From positions 34,386,894 through 34,450,893 of the forward strand of contig CM020618.1 in the NCBI GenBank assembly GCA_009829735.1: DNA of 64,000 bases, given 5' to 3'. Made by a program: the position numbers and the translations under genes. This document shows, in pieces, positions 10,197 through 23,034 of the stretch (position 1 is the first letter of the stretch; each line of letters starts with the position of its first letter). Origin of the DNA: Pyropia yezoensis (lineage: Eukaryota; Rhodophyta; Bangiophyceae; Bangiales; Bangiaceae). Under the pieces are notes generated by a model. The model was not told where the DNA came from, made no database searches, and saw nothing but the letters and a program-made list of their open reading frames with translations.

Positions 10197-10846
10197 TGTG
10201 GCATAAATACCCCCCGCACCGCACCCGCCTAAGGGGACGGGGGCGTGCAGGGGTCGGGCCACGGGCGGAACGGGACGCTGCCAGCGCCAAGTGCTGGCAG
10301 CACGCCCGCCGCCGCCCGGGCGATCCTGCCCCCCGACGCCTGCTGGCGTCGGGCAGCACCTGCGGCCGCGACTGGTGATCCGCCACCAGGCGTGACCCCC
10401 CCTGGGCAAACAAGTGGCGGGCGTGCGCCGGCGGGCGATCCCACCACTTGTTGGAGCTCCCGGGCTCGTGGAGGGCAGCCACGTGGAGCCAGATCTAGTA
10501 CTCCCTGTGACAACCGACGGGAGTTACCCGTCGGTTGTGGCAAGCCCTTTCGGGGGGTACTTAACTATTTTCGCATGTAATTATCGTCTTGGAGGGATTT
10601 CTTATCGTTTCTAAGGACAGGCCGGACCAACCGGGTCGGCCTCGCCGATCGAGGGTTGCGACCGGCCGGCGGGGCCCTCTTCAGGGCCCGCGCCGGCGGT
10701 CTCGTCTCGCATCTCCTTGCTCGGCAGGTTTACACGTATCCTTCTTTGTCCCGTTTACTTGCCTTTGACTTGGCACTGCGGTTACGAGCCTGTACGTGAC
10801 TCCTCCCCTTGGGTACAGTCCCCCGCGGGGGTCCCGTCTTGCCACA
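10197..10846 (+). repeat. Family C LTR, first copy (5' LTR)
   Basis: The 650-bp LTR begins TGTGGCATAAATA and ends GTCTTGCCACA; near-identical copies are at 23035, 32011 and 40988. It is rich in perfect stem-loops: 10277-10301 (9-bp stem), 10332-10353 (9 bp, TGCT loop), 10372-10389 (6 bp), 10510-10538 (12 bp, AGTTA loop) and 10672-10689 (7 bp). The target duplication GATGC lies at 10192-10196. This copy is probably the same molecule as 23035-23683, present twice because of unmerged contigs. Confidence 0.9.
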
Positions 10847-10847
10847 T

Positions 10848-10866
10848 TGGTGGAGCAGCAGGGGAT
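10848..10866 (+). promoter_or_regulatory. Primer binding site, family C
   Basis: TGGTGGAGCAGCAGGGGAT starts one base after the LTR and begins with TGG, the complement of a tRNA CCA end. It implies a tRNA whose acceptor stem starts GGAGCAG; I cannot name that tRNA. The identical site is found in family E at 57643-57661. Confidence 0.75.
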
Positions 10867-11523
10867 GGAGTCAACTGGCTGTTGCAAAAGTACGCAACAC
10901 CCGACAAGTTAAACGAGGCGTACTCGGACATCATCTCTGCCCACCAAGAGCAAGAAGAAGCTCCTCGTTCGTTCGGCGAACGCCTGGAGCGCATGTGCGA
11001 TCGACTCGACGGTCTCTTCAACAGCGGCGATATCGTTGACACCTTCGTCAACGGCCTCAACGACGCTGTCAAGGCGCATGTGCTCACCTTCCAGATGACC
11101 AAGGGCCGCGTATCGCTCCCCGAGGCGATCACGGCTGCCCAAATCTACTGGACCGGCATCCAGAAGATGAAAGTCGACTTGCGTCGACACATCCGGAACA
11201 CCACGACTCCGATCCGAGTCGCTACGGTGCCCGACGCGGTGGGCGTGGCAGCAGCGGTAGTGACACCACCGCTACCGCCCCGCTTCGCGCGTGTCGAGCG
11301 AGACACGCCAGCGGTACCACGGCCGCGATCGCCGTCACCCCGTCGAGCAGCGGCCCCGACGGACGAGTGCTACAACTGCCACAACTTCGGTCACTTCCTA
11401 GCGGAGTGCCCCGAGCCCCGGCGCCCGCGGCGTCAAGATCGCGACGCAGGCCGCGTCAACGCGGTCGTCGACGCAATGGTCGACGAGCAAGTCAACCCAC
11501 CGGAGCAGAACCAGGAAAACTAG
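10867..11523 (+). pseudogene. Family C gag, N-terminally truncated (first copy)
   Basis: Gag remnant. It starts directly behind the primer site with VNWLLQKYATPDKL, which corresponds to the middle of the Gag of families D and E (VNWFLETYAEP, VNWLLRAM), so the upstream capsid part is missing. It ends with a zinc knuckle (CYNCHNFGHFLAEC, CX2CX4HX4C), an Arg-rich stretch and a TAG at 11521-11523. The frame is open backwards through the primer site into the LTR without an ATG; the first ATG is at 10993, inside the conserved block. The same truncation is present in the copies at 23704 and 32682. Confidence 0.7.
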
Positions 11524-14500
11524 GGGGTCGGCCGCCCAAGCCCGGAGCAGCCGACCGACCCCGTGACCCCGGCAAACCTTCCCGTGACCCGACCAAGCGC
11601 TCAACCTCCATCCTCAACGCGGCCTACCGGCACTACACCGTGCCACTGTGCCTGGGGCCCGCCCCAGAGCACATGCGTGCCATGCACCCGACGCTCGACA
11701 CCGGCGCAGGCCTTAACCTCATTCGGGTTGATGCCCTGCCCAAAGACTGGCCTTCGTACGCTACGAAGGAACGAAGGACACCCAACGTAGTGGATGCCAA
11801 TGGCAACCCACTTCCGGTCATCGCGGCTATCAACATCATCGTCGACACCGGCAACGTCAAGATGATCTCGACGTTCCACGTCGTGGCAAGCATGGCTGTG
11901 CCGGCCATACTTGGCACACGATTCATCAACCAGCACGTGGAAGCTATCTACCCACGATTGGAGAAGGTGTACTGGGCAGCCCCCGACTCGCCACAATCGG
12001 TGTGCATGCCCATCCTTGACGCGGACGTCAAGCAACTTCAACAAGGCAAGGTGCGTCTCGCCAAGCGGACGACGCTGCCACCCCTGTGCGAGGTAATCGC
12101 ACAGACGAATTGCGACATCCCCGGGTTGGTCCACGTCCAGACCAACTCTCGGCTGCACCAGAGGCACCAGATCATCTTGGCGAATGGGCTGGCGTCCTCA
12201 TCACCCGGCGTGCCCTTCCAAGTCAAGCTCTGCAACGTCGGTACTGCGACCCGACATCTCCAGAAGGGCACCGTCATTGGGTTCGCCGAGGTGTACTCCG
12301 GGCCCGTCATCGCCCTCGTCGATGAAAAACCACAACCTCCGGCGGACAAGCCCCCACCGTCGATCGAAGACGTGGATCTTACGGACGCACCCAAGAACCT
12401 GCACGCCCGCATCCGCAAGATGCTGGACAAACACAAGATCATGTGGGATGGCAAGCTCGGCTCCATCCACGCCACCGTCCACCGTATCGAAACGGACGAC
12501 AAGGCGCTACCAATCCACATGGCCTCGTACCGGACCGGCTTGCGCAAGCGCGAGATCATCACGGACTGCGTCAACGCGATGCTGAAGCAAGACGTCATCA
12601 GACCAAGCCGCAGCGACTGGTCGAGCCCAGTCGTCGTCGTTCCCAAGAAGAACGGCAAGCCAAGGTTCTGCGTCGACTACCGACGCCTTAACGCGATCAC
12701 CAAGAAGGACACGTACCCCATCCCTCGGATGGACGACTGCCTAGACTCCTTGGGCGAGGCGCAGTTCTTCTCAACGCTCGACTGTACGGCGGGGTACTGG
12801 CAAGTGCCCCTCCGCAAGGAGGATCAAGAGAAGACGGCCTTCGCGTGCCATGACGGTCTCTTCGAGTGGGTCGTCATGCCGTTCGGGCTTACGAATGCAC
12901 CCGCGACCTTCCAACGAGCCCTCGACATCATCTTGTCGGGCCTCAAGTGGCAGATGTGCCTCGTCTACCTTGACGACGTCATCGTCTTCTCCAAGACGGC
13001 GGAAGACCACGTGCGCCATCTTGACTTGGTCTTGACACGTCTGCGCAAGGCAGGCGTCACGCTCAACCTCGAGAAGTGCGCCTTCTTCAAGCGCGAGGTC
13101 GAGTACCTCGGGCACATCATCTGCCCCGGCCAGCTGAAGGTGCACAACAAGAACACCGACGCCCTTCGGGAGGCAAAGCTTCCCCAAGACCAAGACACAG
13201 ATGAAGAGCTTCCTCGGGGCCTGCAACGTCTATCGGCGCTTCGTCAAGGACTTCGCCAAGAGAGCACGCCCCTTGACCGAGCTGACCAAGAACGACGTTG
13301 GCCCCGAGCTGCCGCAGCCAACGGACGCGCAACGCGCGTCCTTCGAGGACCTCAAGGGGGCACTAGTGTCTCCACCCGTGCTCACCATCCCGCATCCAAC
13401 ACGTCGCTTTGTAGTCGACGTCGACGCGTGCGCAGACCAACTGGATGCGCCTTGCTGCAGGAACAACAAGACGGTGAGCTGCTGCCCGTCGGCTTCTACA
13501 GCCGCACGCTCAAGCCAGCCGAGCAGAACTACTGCACGACCGAGCGCGAGTGCTTGGGCCTCGTCTGGGGTGTCTTGTACCTCCGACACTTCCTTGACGG
13601 CAACGTCTTCACAGTGCGCACCGACCACCAAGCGCTGCGGTGGATCTACAACACCACCGACCCGAGCAGTCGCTTGATGCGATGGCGACTGCGCTTGGCA
13701 GAGTTCACCTTCGACGTCCAGTACAAGCCTGGGGGCAAGCCATCACGCCCCAGACTTCCTGTCGCGCACGCGCACGGACGCCTTGGACGACTCCGACATC
13801 GACGACGAGATCCCATGCTTGAGTCTGGCCGAGACGGCCAGAAGCTTGCAGAAGGGGCGGTACACGCACTCGACAAGGCTTACGCCGATTGCGTTCGACG
13901 ACCTCGTGGCCGACCAAGCAACCGACGCCTTGTGCAAGGTGATTCGCGAGAAGATGGCCGACGACAAGGCCCCCAACTTCTCGATGAAGGGCGGCGCGCT
14001 GTACCGCCAAGGGGTCAACGGTGATCAACTCGTCGTACCCCACAAACACCGAGCCAAGCTGCTCGACCTTGCGCACTTCCCAACGACGGAGGGACATCCG
14101 GGATCGAACCGGATGTACTACTCAATGCGGCGCCGCTTTTACTGGCCATCGATGGCGACCGACGCCTACGGCGTGGTGACCAGGTGCGCAGCTTGTGCGC
14201 AGAGTCGACTGGCGTTGCGGCGCCACACGGCGCCAATGAGGCTCTTCCCGTCGACCGAGCCGTTGACGGAGGTCAACGTCGACATCCTTGGGCCCCTGCC
14301 CAAGTCCTTGTCACGCAACAGGTACATCCTTGTCTTCACCGACCGCTTCTCTAAGGTCGTCCGGTGCGTGGCCTTGCGGAAGATCACGGCCGTCACCGTC
14401 GCCTCGGCCTTGATCGAGGTGTGGGTGGCAAGCTATGGCCCCCCCGACATCCTCCTGTCGGACCAAGGAAGCCAGTTCATGTCGAAGTTCTTCCTTGCCG

Positions 14501-16064
14501 TCTGCCGCTCCCTCGGCATCGAGACGAGGGAGTCGACGCCGTACCACCCGCAGACGAACGGCCAAGTGGAGCGGTACAACCGAACCATCATCAAGCAGAT
14601 CCGGCACTACGTCGCGGACAACCCGAGGCGATGGGATGAGCTATTGCCGATCCTCACGTACGCGTACAACACGCAGCCGCACCGCTCGACCGGAGTGGCC
14701 CCGTTCGAGATGGTCATCCCAAGGAGGATCCCCAACCTCTCGGTGCACAGCCCGCCGCCTGGCGTGGCCATCCAGGCGCACGGCACCACCAAGGACGGGT
14801 CGCCCTTGTCCGTCAAACGCTCCTTCATGGCCCGCCTCCGGAAGACCATCCCGTTGGTCGCCGAAGCGCTGCGCAAGACGCAGCAGCGGTACAAGAAGAA
14901 CTACGACAAGAACCTTGCCATCCGGAACAAGGACGTCAAGATCGGCGACTACGTCTACCTCAAGAACAACCAGAGGGAGCACAAGTTGTCAAGCCTGACA
15001 ACGGGCCCGTTCCTTGTCGTCGACCTCGACGACAAAACCTTCGTCGTCCAGATGGGCGACGAGGAGAGCCGGGTGTCATGGGACCAAGCAACACCGGCAC
15101 CACGGCCGGACGCGGCCGGCCAGGCCAACTCGACGCCGCACGCCCTTCTCAAGGACAAGGTCAACTTAGCCGACCAGCCGTCGGTGCTCGACGACTACCT
15201 CATCGACAAACTCGTCGGGCTACGGATCGTCGATGGCGAGCACCAAGCACGTGTACGTTGGTGGGGATACCAACGTGACGTAGACACTTGGAAGCCCCTC
15301 GACGAACTACCGAAGCACCTCGTGCTTCGGTACCTGCGGACCCAGAACAAGCGGGTACCCGGGTACGACTGGGCCCCCATCAAGATGACTCTGCGTTCGC
15401 AGAGCCAAGGCCTCCCACACCCCGATGCCCGCGTCAACATCGTTTGCCGACGCGGAGCCGTGGGTCCCCACCATCGTGGCGTTCCACCGAGCCACTGACG
15501 GACACGTCCAAGCGCGTCTGCACTGGACTCACCCACGCGGCGACGTGGGCGAGATCATCCCACTGTACTGCCTACGCAGTACATTCCCCAAGAACTTCCC
15601 GCGCAACATACCTGAGCGCGACGACTGGACGACGCCCCGCGTCATCGTCGACCGGCTGGAACGCCTCCATGGCCCGCACACCATCGACTTGTTCGCCAAT
15701 CGGGCGAACAAGCAGTTCCGCCGCTATGGGTCTGCGGAGGCAGACCCCGACGCAGTCTGGTGCGACTCAACACGGCACTCTTGGGAACAGGAGAACGCCT
15801 GGGCCAACCCGCCCCCGTCGCTCCTGCCCAAGGTAGCGGACAGGCTGTCAAGTAGCCCCCATTGGCACTTACGGTCATTGCCCCCAAGTGGGAAGGGCAA
15901 GAGTGGTACGGAGTCTTCATGGCGCAGTGCTTCGAGTACGAAAGAATTGCCCATGGAAATTGCCGACTTCAAGCCCACGAGTACCAACTTGCTGGTCACC
16001 GAACACCCACCGGTGTGGACCATTGATGTGTTTTCGCTTCGAGCGAAATCATATCTATGGGTAG
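11367..16064 (+). pseudogene. Family C pol, first copy, broken by homopolymer indels
   Basis: Same polyprotein as at 24204-28898 but shifted by single-base changes in short runs: extra A near 13175, missing G near 13443, extra G near 13735, extra T near 15445, missing C near 15860, extra A near 15945 and extra T near 16022. I noticed no base substitutions against the intact copy. The indels crowd towards the contig end at 16101, as expected for low-quality contig-end sequence, so the breaks are probably technical. Protease, reverse transcriptase, RNase H, integrase, chromodomain and methyltransferase-like parts are all present in pieces. Confidence 0.8.
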
Positions 16065-16101
16065 TCGAACCTTTTCTGACCTCCCAACGAAAGATTGAAA
16101 T

Positions 16102-16601
16102 NNNNNNNNNNNNNNNNNNNNNNNNNNNNNNNNNNNNNNNNNNNNNNNNNNNNNNNNNNNNNNNNNNNNNNNNNNNNNNNNNNNNNNNNNNNNNNNNNNN
16201 NNNNNNNNNNNNNNNNNNNNNNNNNNNNNNNNNNNNNNNNNNNNNNNNNNNNNNNNNNNNNNNNNNNNNNNNNNNNNNNNNNNNNNNNNNNNNNNNNNNN
16301 NNNNNNNNNNNNNNNNNNNNNNNNNNNNNNNNNNNNNNNNNNNNNNNNNNNNNNNNNNNNNNNNNNNNNNNNNNNNNNNNNNNNNNNNNNNNNNNNNNNN
16401 NNNNNNNNNNNNNNNNNNNNNNNNNNNNNNNNNNNNNNNNNNNNNNNNNNNNNNNNNNNNNNNNNNNNNNNNNNNNNNNNNNNNNNNNNNNNNNNNNNNN
16501 NNNNNNNNNNNNNNNNNNNNNNNNNNNNNNNNNNNNNNNNNNNNNNNNNNNNNNNNNNNNNNNNNNNNNNNNNNNNNNNNNNNNNNNNNNNNNNNNNNNN
16601 N
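16102..16601. other. Assembly gap of exactly 500 N
   Basis: A run of 500 N, a conventional placeholder for a gap of unknown size. The left contig ends inside family C, just after pol. The right contig begins inside exon 1 of the transposase. Because 16602-28935 repeats 3768-16101, the real distance is probably negative, an overlap of about 12.3 kb. Confidence 0.95.
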
Positions 16602-19600
16602 GCCGCACGTCATCATCCGGGGGAAGTGGATATTGGAGCAGGCGACCTTGGGGCCTCGTTGTGCGGGCAAGTGTGGGACTACTACAACGCACTGCCGTGC
16701 GCCAGCAACTCCGTGTATCACCCTGCAACGTTTGCTTCATCCCACAGGCACGTGTCTGCATTTAGGTCTCCTGCAACAAGACAATTCTTGTTCTACGTTT
16801 GTACGTCTGGTGGCACTGGTGTGTCGAAGAATGAGGTCGCCCGGCTGTATCGCCTTTGTCGACGGGTCGCAGACGGGACCGGCTCGACTACCAGACCCAT
16901 CAAGGACGCCTTCAAGTCTCCAACCTCCATCAAAGAGGCTGTTCAGAAGGAGAAGAAGCGACTGTTGCAGTCGCTTGGATGGAAGCAGGCCGACGCTCCT
17001 ACCGTGCTTGGACCGCAGCGGATCATCTTCCGCAGTGGCATGGCGGAGGTCATGAAGGCAGTCGCCTCGGCACCAGTTATTCGTTGGGAGCGTGGAGGTG
17101 GTACCTGCAACTGTCGAGAGGGTGTGCGCTACGACCGACCCAACTGTGATACAAGCAAAGGCAGTGTGTTGCAAGGCGACCCAAGCAATGTCGAGAGTCC
17201 TCGGGTTGAAAGAGGTTGCCGCGCTTGCACTCCTGAACTCGACGAGTGTGGCGAGCCGCGGCTTTCACCGATGCAGAACGACGACGTGCTACGTGACTGC
17301 TTCGATGGGAAAGCGTACGAGGCCCAGAGAGCCGATGTGCTCAAAGTTCTCGGCATGGGTGCGCTCATGTTGGCCTTGGCTCTTTACTCGGACGGTACTG
17401 TCGTGACCACCTCTGGAGGTAAGACATGCCACTTGCCACCTTCGGCGACCATTGGGTACATTCTGCAGTATGTGGCGCCACAGCTTCGTCAGCGTTGCGT
17501 TGATACGTATGTGCGTCGCCTTTGTGTTGTGGAGGTGTTGCATCGACTTGCATTTTGTTGTATCTTGTCGCGTTGCACGATGTGTACCGTACTGACATCG
17601 TGTCCGCATATTTGGTCACCAACATGCCTTTCCACAGGTGTGTCTGCTTACCCGATAAGAATGAGGATTATGAACTTGTTGTCGCGTGTGCCTGTTTGGG
17701 TGACTGTGGCATATGTTCCACAGGTATGGCAGACTTCCAGAAGTGCTCGGCATCCAACGCCGCTGCAGCGCGTGCGCAGGTGTTGCAGCACACGCTCAAC
17801 CTGGCCTTTGGCGACCTTATGCGTGCGAGTCACTTCGGCGTTGCAGTTACCATGCTGGACGGTACGCAAGGCATTGTATCGCCTCGCGTCGTACTGTATG
17901 TCAGTGATCAGCCTGAGGAACGAGACATTGTGTGTCTGAAGAGGCACGGTACGGCCTTCAGCTGTACACCTTGTATGGCTCCTTTAAGCAGCTGTGGTCG
18001 TCGGCCGAGTGTGCCACACAAGCAGCGCAATGTGTTGAAGATGGTGGGCAAGCAACTCAAGGGAGCTCTAATGAGAGGGTCCTATGGTGCGGGTGTCGTG
18101 ATTGATGCAATGGAGATGAAGTATAGTATCCACTGTATCGTACCTGCACTGGCAGCCTGGGCGGGTCTGGGCTCCGGGTGTCTTCTGCTCTACAAAATAT
18201 TCGGATTCGACCGCCTGCATGTACGTTTACCATTTCGTTTATGTTTGTGTGGGTAGTGTGCTGTTGTTGATTGTATGTCGCTGCATGTCGCTGTCTTCCG
18301 TACGAGGTAACTGTGTATGTTTGTCATTCCCTGTATGTTCTTGCCACTTACTAATCATGTACGTGACGAGACAGACGTCCCACCGCAATGCACTCTTGGT
18401 TATGGCCTGGTCGTCTCGTTCGCCAGGTGATCGATCTTGGTATCTGTCGGGATCTGACAAAGGGCGTGTACAACTACGCGAAGGCGACTGCGCGACAGGG
18501 ACTTCTCCTCCGTGGGGCAGACACCGAGTCGATACGTCACGCTAACAAGCGGTTCCGCTTCGCGTGCCGCACCCATCACGTCCCCTCTGTGACCCCCGGC
18601 TACTTCATTAAGCCGGGTGTGTTGCAAGCCACGCTGAAAGGAAAGGAGCACCGCGACGCTGTGCACTTCCTGCCTTTTGCGGTTGCAGGCTTGTTTGGGC
18701 GAGGTGCGCCCGGTCGTCGATTCCATGGGATATTGACATGGAGCATCTGTGAGCTGGCGGCGCTGCTCAGGGACTTCTTCGATCCGCGGGCGAAGACGTG
18801 GCGCGATGCCAAGGACCTGTGCGAGCGGTTTTCAGATTGGGTTGAGAATGACTTCCACGAGCTGTTTGGCGAGACCAACACGAGCAAGGTGCATCGCACT
18901 GTATCTCATCTTAAAGATGAGTTCTTGTTGCGCGCGAGTGTGATTGACGGCAACACCGGCGCAAACGAGGCGCTGCATAAGTACGTGAAGCGGGCCTTCC
19001 AGCTCACCAACAAGAACCGCGGACATGCAGCGCTACAGATGGTGTTGGCTGAGCAGATATCGACCCTCATCTCGCCTTTGGAGGCGGAGCAAAAAGCAGT
19101 CAGGCGGGAGGGCAACCGGCGCAGGCGGGTAAGGACACGCGGCAGGCCGTGCTCAGCTGGTGACCTCGCGGTTGATCTAAGCCTGCCTAAGCTCTGCGAC
19201 GCATTGCAATGTGATGCATCTGACTGTGTCGTCTTGCAGTCCGGTGTGTGGCTCTCGGAGGAGGCGCCGCGAAAGGCGGACGGACGTCGGTCGACTTTAT
19301 GGGCGACAGCCAATCTCAAGGGCCGTCCTTGGTTTGACTGGGTGAACTACCGGGCGTCCGACGGCTCGGAGCGATACGGACGAGCCCGTGTCTTGGTGGT
19401 GAGCCTGAACGGGTCGGTCCGCAGAACTGTGGTCGTCGAGCGCGCAGAAGCAACAACTGCAGTACCGGACTTGCCCTTTTTCTGCCTATGGGTGCACCCG
19501 GCTGCGTTGGGTTCATCAGCAGGGTTGTACTGAGGCAGACCTTGAAGCCATTGATTTGAGTGCCATTACGAAGGTGCTCTGTGTTGAGCTCGACTGGGAC

Positions 19601-19709
19601 GAATTGGGTGACGCGGGACGGCCTCATCGACTTTCCGACAACGCACCCGATTGATGATGCAAGCGACCTCCACCAGCGACGCTTCTTCGTCAATGCATTT
19701 GCTTTTTAG
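16602..19709 (+). pseudogene. Second copy of the KDZ-like transposase (5' end lost in the gap)
   Basis: Same gene as 3237-6873, starting inside exon 1 at the contig edge. Exon 2 is about 17723-18220 and exon 3 about 18427-19709, with the intron between them. Here GTATGG replaces GTATGGG at the start of exon 2. Extra or missing bases near 19471 and 19603 break exon 3, which reads open in the other copy. These are likely sequencing indels, so the 3237-6873 copy is the better model. Confidence 0.7.
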
Positions 19710-20703
19710 GCTGCTTTGTCGTACGTGTCTTCCAATGTCTTGCTCTGCAATCCTCTGTACACACATAGCATTTGATTGCAACTCGGGAATACTTCCATTC
19801 TGTCTTTTCCATACTGTCATTGTGCGCCTCGGGAGTGTGTTCTCTGGTGCTTGCTTGTATGGCCATGTATCGACTTGAATGTTTCTCTCTGAAGCGACTA
19901 TGAGCGATTGTGCCAAGTGGAAGTGTGTATGTTGAGCGTCTTGCTCCCGTCGTCATTTTTCCTCACGTTCCATGAGCTGATTTGATGAATCAAGGGCCCT
20001 TCTTGGAAAGGGGTCGACATGGGCAAGTGAGAGGGCTGGAGGGCGGGTAGGACGGTGGGTCGGACAGCATCCGCAGCTGCGATTGACCATGATTTGAAGG
20101 TTCAGACAAAGATTCCGGGAAAGAGGGGTGGGGATGGCCCAGGACGTAGCAAGGAGAGGCCATCGAGTAAAATCTTCAATCATGGTCGGGTGAGCTCACA
20201 GGCTCTTGATCTCCGCGACTGCACCAAGTCGATAGTCCTCCGACTTGGGCAAAGAAACGACCGTATCCCTCACCAAGGATGATTCTCGGGAGGTGCATTG
20301 TGTGAGAATATGAGAGGCGCGCGAGCCGGGAACCGGATCATCGCTTATGGAGGGTCGTGGTGCGATTTAGGACACGCTGGGTCCAGAATCAGCTCACTGG
20401 CGTCGGTAGATGCGCAACTGAGCATGTTTCAGGAGGGGGTGTCAAAAAAGTAGCCTCCGTGAATGGAGGCTCGGGCGAGGCTGTGTGGTCAATCAGATGC
20501 CGTGAAACCTCCGGACCGGGCGATCGGAAGAATTGGTGGACTCTTCAGCGATGTATTTTAAACGAAGATGACACTGGCGGCCGGGCGCGTACGCGTGGAG
20601 AACGAAAGGTCGATGTTCCGTCGTCCGCGACTCGACCAGCTTGTCCGATGCGACTGTCGGAGTCGCGATGGCCAGTGTGTGAGGAGCGGTGATGTCCATG
20701 AAG

Positions 20704-20880
20704 GATCTGTGTTGCAGCGCAATACAAGAAGATGCGGCGATACACAAGTCATGACATGTATTGCAGTGGTGCTCTTTTTTCATCAGTGCGCGGTCTTCAC
20801 TTGATTTTGCAGTACGTTGCAGTGGAAACTTGTGAAATGCAACGCCATGCAGTGTTTGTGATTGAGTTGCATGTGGTTCC
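20704..20880 (+). repeat. Second copy of the TTGCA/TGCAA motif cluster
   Basis: Repeat of 7866-8042 in the right contig. The non-coding stretch before it (19710-20703) holds nothing else supported, apart from the copy of the small hairpin. Confidence 0.3.
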
Positions 20881-21542
20881 GGTCGCCGACGATCATCCGG
20901 TCGCCCTCTACCCCGGGGGCTCCTCCTCGTGCGGCGTCTACGACTGAAGGTGGCTCCGTGCCTACGCTGGAGCTTGATTCTCCAGTCTCTGGCGTCGGTG
21001 TTAGCCGTCCTGTTGTGGCGCCGCCTAGTCGGTTCGAGATTCCAGTCCCTACGGTGCGTCTTTCCCACTCTCGGGTGCCTGACTAGTACCTTACTCAAGG
21101 TGGGCCCTCCTGTGACCGGTACGACGTGGGCATGATCGAGGATCAGCTGGGCCGACTTCCGGTACAGGTTGAGGGCGTCCGGTCTTCCTTGGTGCTTGGT
21201 ACGAACGCCAGCGTCTAGAACGACGTGGTTGACCAGGTGTTTGCTTGCGCGGACAGCGGCCAGATGTCGGACAGTCCGGTGGTCGGCGAGCTCCTTGCGA
21301 CCTTGACCCGGCATGGGTTGGCCCAGCGCTGGTCAGGGACCTTTAAGAGCTTCCCGGAGCGCCGGCGGGCCTACCTAGAGCAGCGGGAGCGTCCGGCTAC
21401 TACCAGTGCAGTTCCGGTGGCGGAGTATGCCAAGGCGTCTCGACCGCCTTATCACGTCATCCCTTCATCCTCGGGGTCCCGTCGTGCAGCTGGAGAGGCG
21501 CCGGAGGATGCACCTGCGGCGCTGCGCGCGCGCCGGGTATAA
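20879..21542 (+). pseudogene. Family B antisense ORF remnant, second copy
   Basis: Identical in content to 8041-8704, with the same two in-frame stops, so these stops are unlikely to be random sequencing errors. It ends 25 bases from the convergent family B pol stop at 21568. Confidence 0.4.
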
Positions 21543-21567
21543 TACTTGAGGGCGAGGAAGGCGGGAG

Positions 21568-23034
21568 TCACAGGGGAAGGGAGGAGGGAAGAGGCGGAGA
21601 GAAGGGTTGCTCGAACGGGTGCTTGCTTGTTTTCCAGTAGTTCCATGCTTGTAATGCTTGATTCCTTGATACACCCGTTCCCTTGTATGAATCTTCTTGT
21701 TCCTCGACAGTTGCGGCCGAGCTCGCCTCGTCTAGCAAGCCCCGGTCAGCTCCTTCCTTCTCGTCATCCTCAGAGTCTGAATCTAGGATCTTGCCAGCTC
21801 TGGCCACCTGGGTGCCCTCAATCCCGTTCCGCCGCGTGTAGGCACATACATCAGCAATGGGTAACCGGTTGGATGGCTTCCAGGTATTACCAGCCGTGTT
21901 GAAGCCGAACCAGCGTACGCGCAGGTATAGGCGTCCCTCCATCCAGGCATGGTCCACAAACTTGATGTAGACATTCTCGGCCTTACTGTCGGGATAACTA
22001 GGGTACCGCAGCGCGCTTGCGTCGAGTCAGGTCTGGCTTTCTTGGCGGTGGAGTTCGAGTAACGTGTTCACTACTCACCCGGAACAGTGAGTCATCAACT
22101 TCTAGAAGGAACGTCCAGCCGTCCGTGCTAAGAATTTCGTAGGGCCCATCCGTCCTGGAGTCCAGTTTCTCCCGGGTCTTACTGTGGCTATCCACGAAAA
22201 CCCAGTCGCCATCACGCAGTTCCTTGTTCTTTTCCCGGACACCCTTGTCAAAGTTCCGCTTGTATCGCACCTGAGTCTTCGCGATTGAATCCTTGACTGG
22301 TGGTAGAAGGAGCTTCAGTTGTTTCAGGAACTCCTCTTTTGCCTTGGGGCCCGGCTTCAGGGCAGGTTGGAGACCGTCCTGTATTCTTTTCAGGGAGAAT
22401 TTGGTCAGCCGCCTTAGGGTGACAAAGTGCAGTGGGGCTACTCCGGTCGTCCGGCGAATACGAGAGTTGTAGGCCAGAGTCAGGACAGCTATGAGCTCGT
22501 CCCAGCCTTCTTGATGCTCCTCGACGTAGTGCCGGAGCATGCCCAGCACGGTCCGGTTGAATCGCTCCACTTGACCATTCGTTTGTGGGTGGTACGTCGT
22601 AGTAAACAAGTTCTTGATACCCACCAGATCGCAGACTCCTTGGAAGAACAGGGATACAAACTGGGGACCGTTGTCGGTCAAGACGGAGTCCGGGGGGTCG
22701 TAGGGGGCTATCCAGTACTCATAGAAGGCCGATGTGACGTCCAGGGCCGTAATAGTTTTCAGTGGGATTGCTCGAATGAACTCGGAGAACCGGTCACAGA
22801 TAATGAGCACGTAAAGGTTGCCACTGGATGTATCAGGTTGGGGCCTCAGGATACCATACTCAAGCTTTCAAAGGGTTTCGCCGCTGGAAACAGGCGTAGC
22901 TTAAGAGTCTTCTGCCACTGGGTCAACCGGTTCCTTGCACAGGAGACACAGCCGTCTAGATGGTTATGGACGTCACTTGCCAAAGGTTTCCCAGTAGTAG
23001 TGTCGCCGCATCGAGGCATACATCCGGTTGATGC
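21568..23034 (-). pseudogene. Family B integrase and chromodomain, second copy
   Basis: Repeat of 8730-10196: zinc-finger Cys half (22846-23034), integrase core (21998-22810, SVLTDNGPQF and QVERFNRT) and chromodomain with acidic tail (21568-21957), with the same frameshifts. The sequence stops at the family C LTR. The remaining 5' part of this element continues at 41638. Confidence 0.75.
23030..23034 (+). repeat. Target site duplication GATGC, left
   Basis: GATGC directly before the LTR at 23035 matches GATGC at 41638-41642 directly after the last LTR. Five bases is the usual duplication for Ty3/gypsy integration. Also seen at 10192-10196 in the overlapping contig. Confidence 0.85.

Noticed and set aside
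10717-10846. Gag start within the LTR
   Set aside because: The frame is open there, but the first codon would be TTG, and the reading crosses the primer site; treated as a by-product of the gag deletion.
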